Assembly: GCA_035307785.1 (NCBI GenBank)
Contig: DATGHS010000389.1
Coordinates: forward strand, 1-6,425
DNA length: 6,425 nucleotides
DNA from: DATGHS01 sp035307785
Lineage (GTDB): Bacteria; Planctomycetota; Planctomycetia; Gemmatales; Gemmataceae
Reading direction: 5' to 3'
Shown: one piece after another, positions 6,095-6,425 of the stretch
Position numbering within the stretch: the first letter of the stretch is position 1
How the letters are laid out: every line of letters starts with the position of its first letter
Notes under the pieces: generated by a model
What the model saw: only the letters and a program-made list of their open reading frames with translations
What the model was told of the DNA's origin: nothing
Database searches by the model: none
Made by a program: the position numbers and the translations under genes

Positions 6095-6425
6095 ATGGCA
6101 ACCGCGACGATCAACCTCGAAAACCGCGACGAAGCGCTCTTGCTCTTTGGCAGCCGCGATGTGTATTTGCGCATGATTAAGGACACTCTCGGTGTGCGCC
6201 TGGTGGCTCGTGGCGACACGATCCAAATTGAAGGCGAGGAAGACGCTGTCCAGCGGGCCGAGCGTGCTTTCCAGCAACTGCGGCAGCAACTGCGGCACCA
6301 GAATCAGCTTTCGCCCGAAAACGTGCGCTCAATTCTCGACATTGTTCAGCAAGGAGGCGAACGGGTTTCGCCGCAAAACCTGACCGTGCAGAACATGGGC
6401 CGATTTGTGCGGCCCCGGTCGGATG
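6095..6425 (+). CDS. phoH: PhoH family protein, N-terminal part (runs off the window)
   Basis: The frame is open from ATG 6095 to the window edge, giving 110 residues. LFGSRDVYLRMIKDTLGVRL (17-36), the ARGD at 38-41 and IQIEGEE (43-49) match the N-terminal domain of PhoH/YbeZ proteins, cytoplasmic P-loop ATPases linked to RNA metabolism and often encoded beside the RNase YbeY. A Gln/Arg-rich helix follows (56-72), then a second small helical segment (72-88), and VRPRSD at the edge probably leads into the ATPase domain, which is not in the window. A 12-base unit is repeated exactly twice in the helix. The ATG is preceded by GGGG at 6082-6085, 9 nt upstream and partly inside a hairpin. The ybeY gene would be expected downstream. 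Confidence 0.9.
   Translation, partial: MATATINLENRDEALLLFGSRDVYLRMIKDTLGVRLVARGDTIQIEGEEDAVQRAERAFQQLRQQLRHQNQLSPENVRSILDIVQQGGERVSPQNLTVQNMGRFVRPRSD
6272..6295 (+). repeat. Two-copy 12-base tandem repeat inside phoH
   Basis: CAGCAACTGCGG occurs twice in direct succession and encodes QQLR-QQLR in the predicted helix after the N-terminal domain. It keeps frame and probably reflects a small slippage duplication. Confidence 0.8.

Overview
The window looks like a chromosomal segment of a planctomycete, probably Pirellulales-like. The case rests on gene content and protein style: a twin-arginine Gfo/Idh/MocA oxidoreductase of the type planctomycetes carry in many copies, planctomycete-flavoured PurA, UppS, CdsA and PhoH sequences, a Uma2-type remnant, moderately high GC, and short GC-rich palindromes scattered between genes. 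No database search was possible, so the taxonomic call is an inference.

Layout. Bases 1-173 hold no gene I can support, but they contain two adjacent imperfect palindromes. Bases 174-491 (minus strand) are the N-terminal half of a Uma2/DUF820 family protein with an intact promoter and ribosome binding site and no C-terminal nuclease half. A clear hairpin terminator (556-587) follows the minus-strand oxidoreductase at 629-2110. A divergent intergenic region (2111-2357) carries candidate promoters for both flanking genes, two small palindromes over the oxidoreductase promoter, and a 60-bp dispersed-type palindrome. From 2358 to the right edge everything reads on the plus strand: purA, a DUF3144 protein, an unrecognised 117-residue protein, uppS (TTG start), cdsA, and the 5' end of phoH.

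How the genes relate. PurA makes adenylosuccinate for AMP synthesis. UppS makes the C55 polyprenyl carrier for cell-wall glycans, and CdsA makes CDP-diacylglycerol for phospholipids, so these adjacent, tightly coupled genes (1-nt gap) form an envelope-lipid pair. PhoH is a P-loop ATPase associated with RNA metabolism. The two small genes between purA and uppS have no known role. Gaps are short (62, 27, 10, 1 and 43 nt), which is compatible with one transcript, although palindromes sit in the purA-DUF3144 and cdsA-phoH gaps.

I do not see a convincing new defence, mobile or biosynthetic system. The points most worth a second look are the unrecognised 117-residue gene next to uppS, the palindromes that carry a stop codon or overlap translation starts, the truncated Uma2 gene, and departures from textbook motifs in PurA and CdsA.
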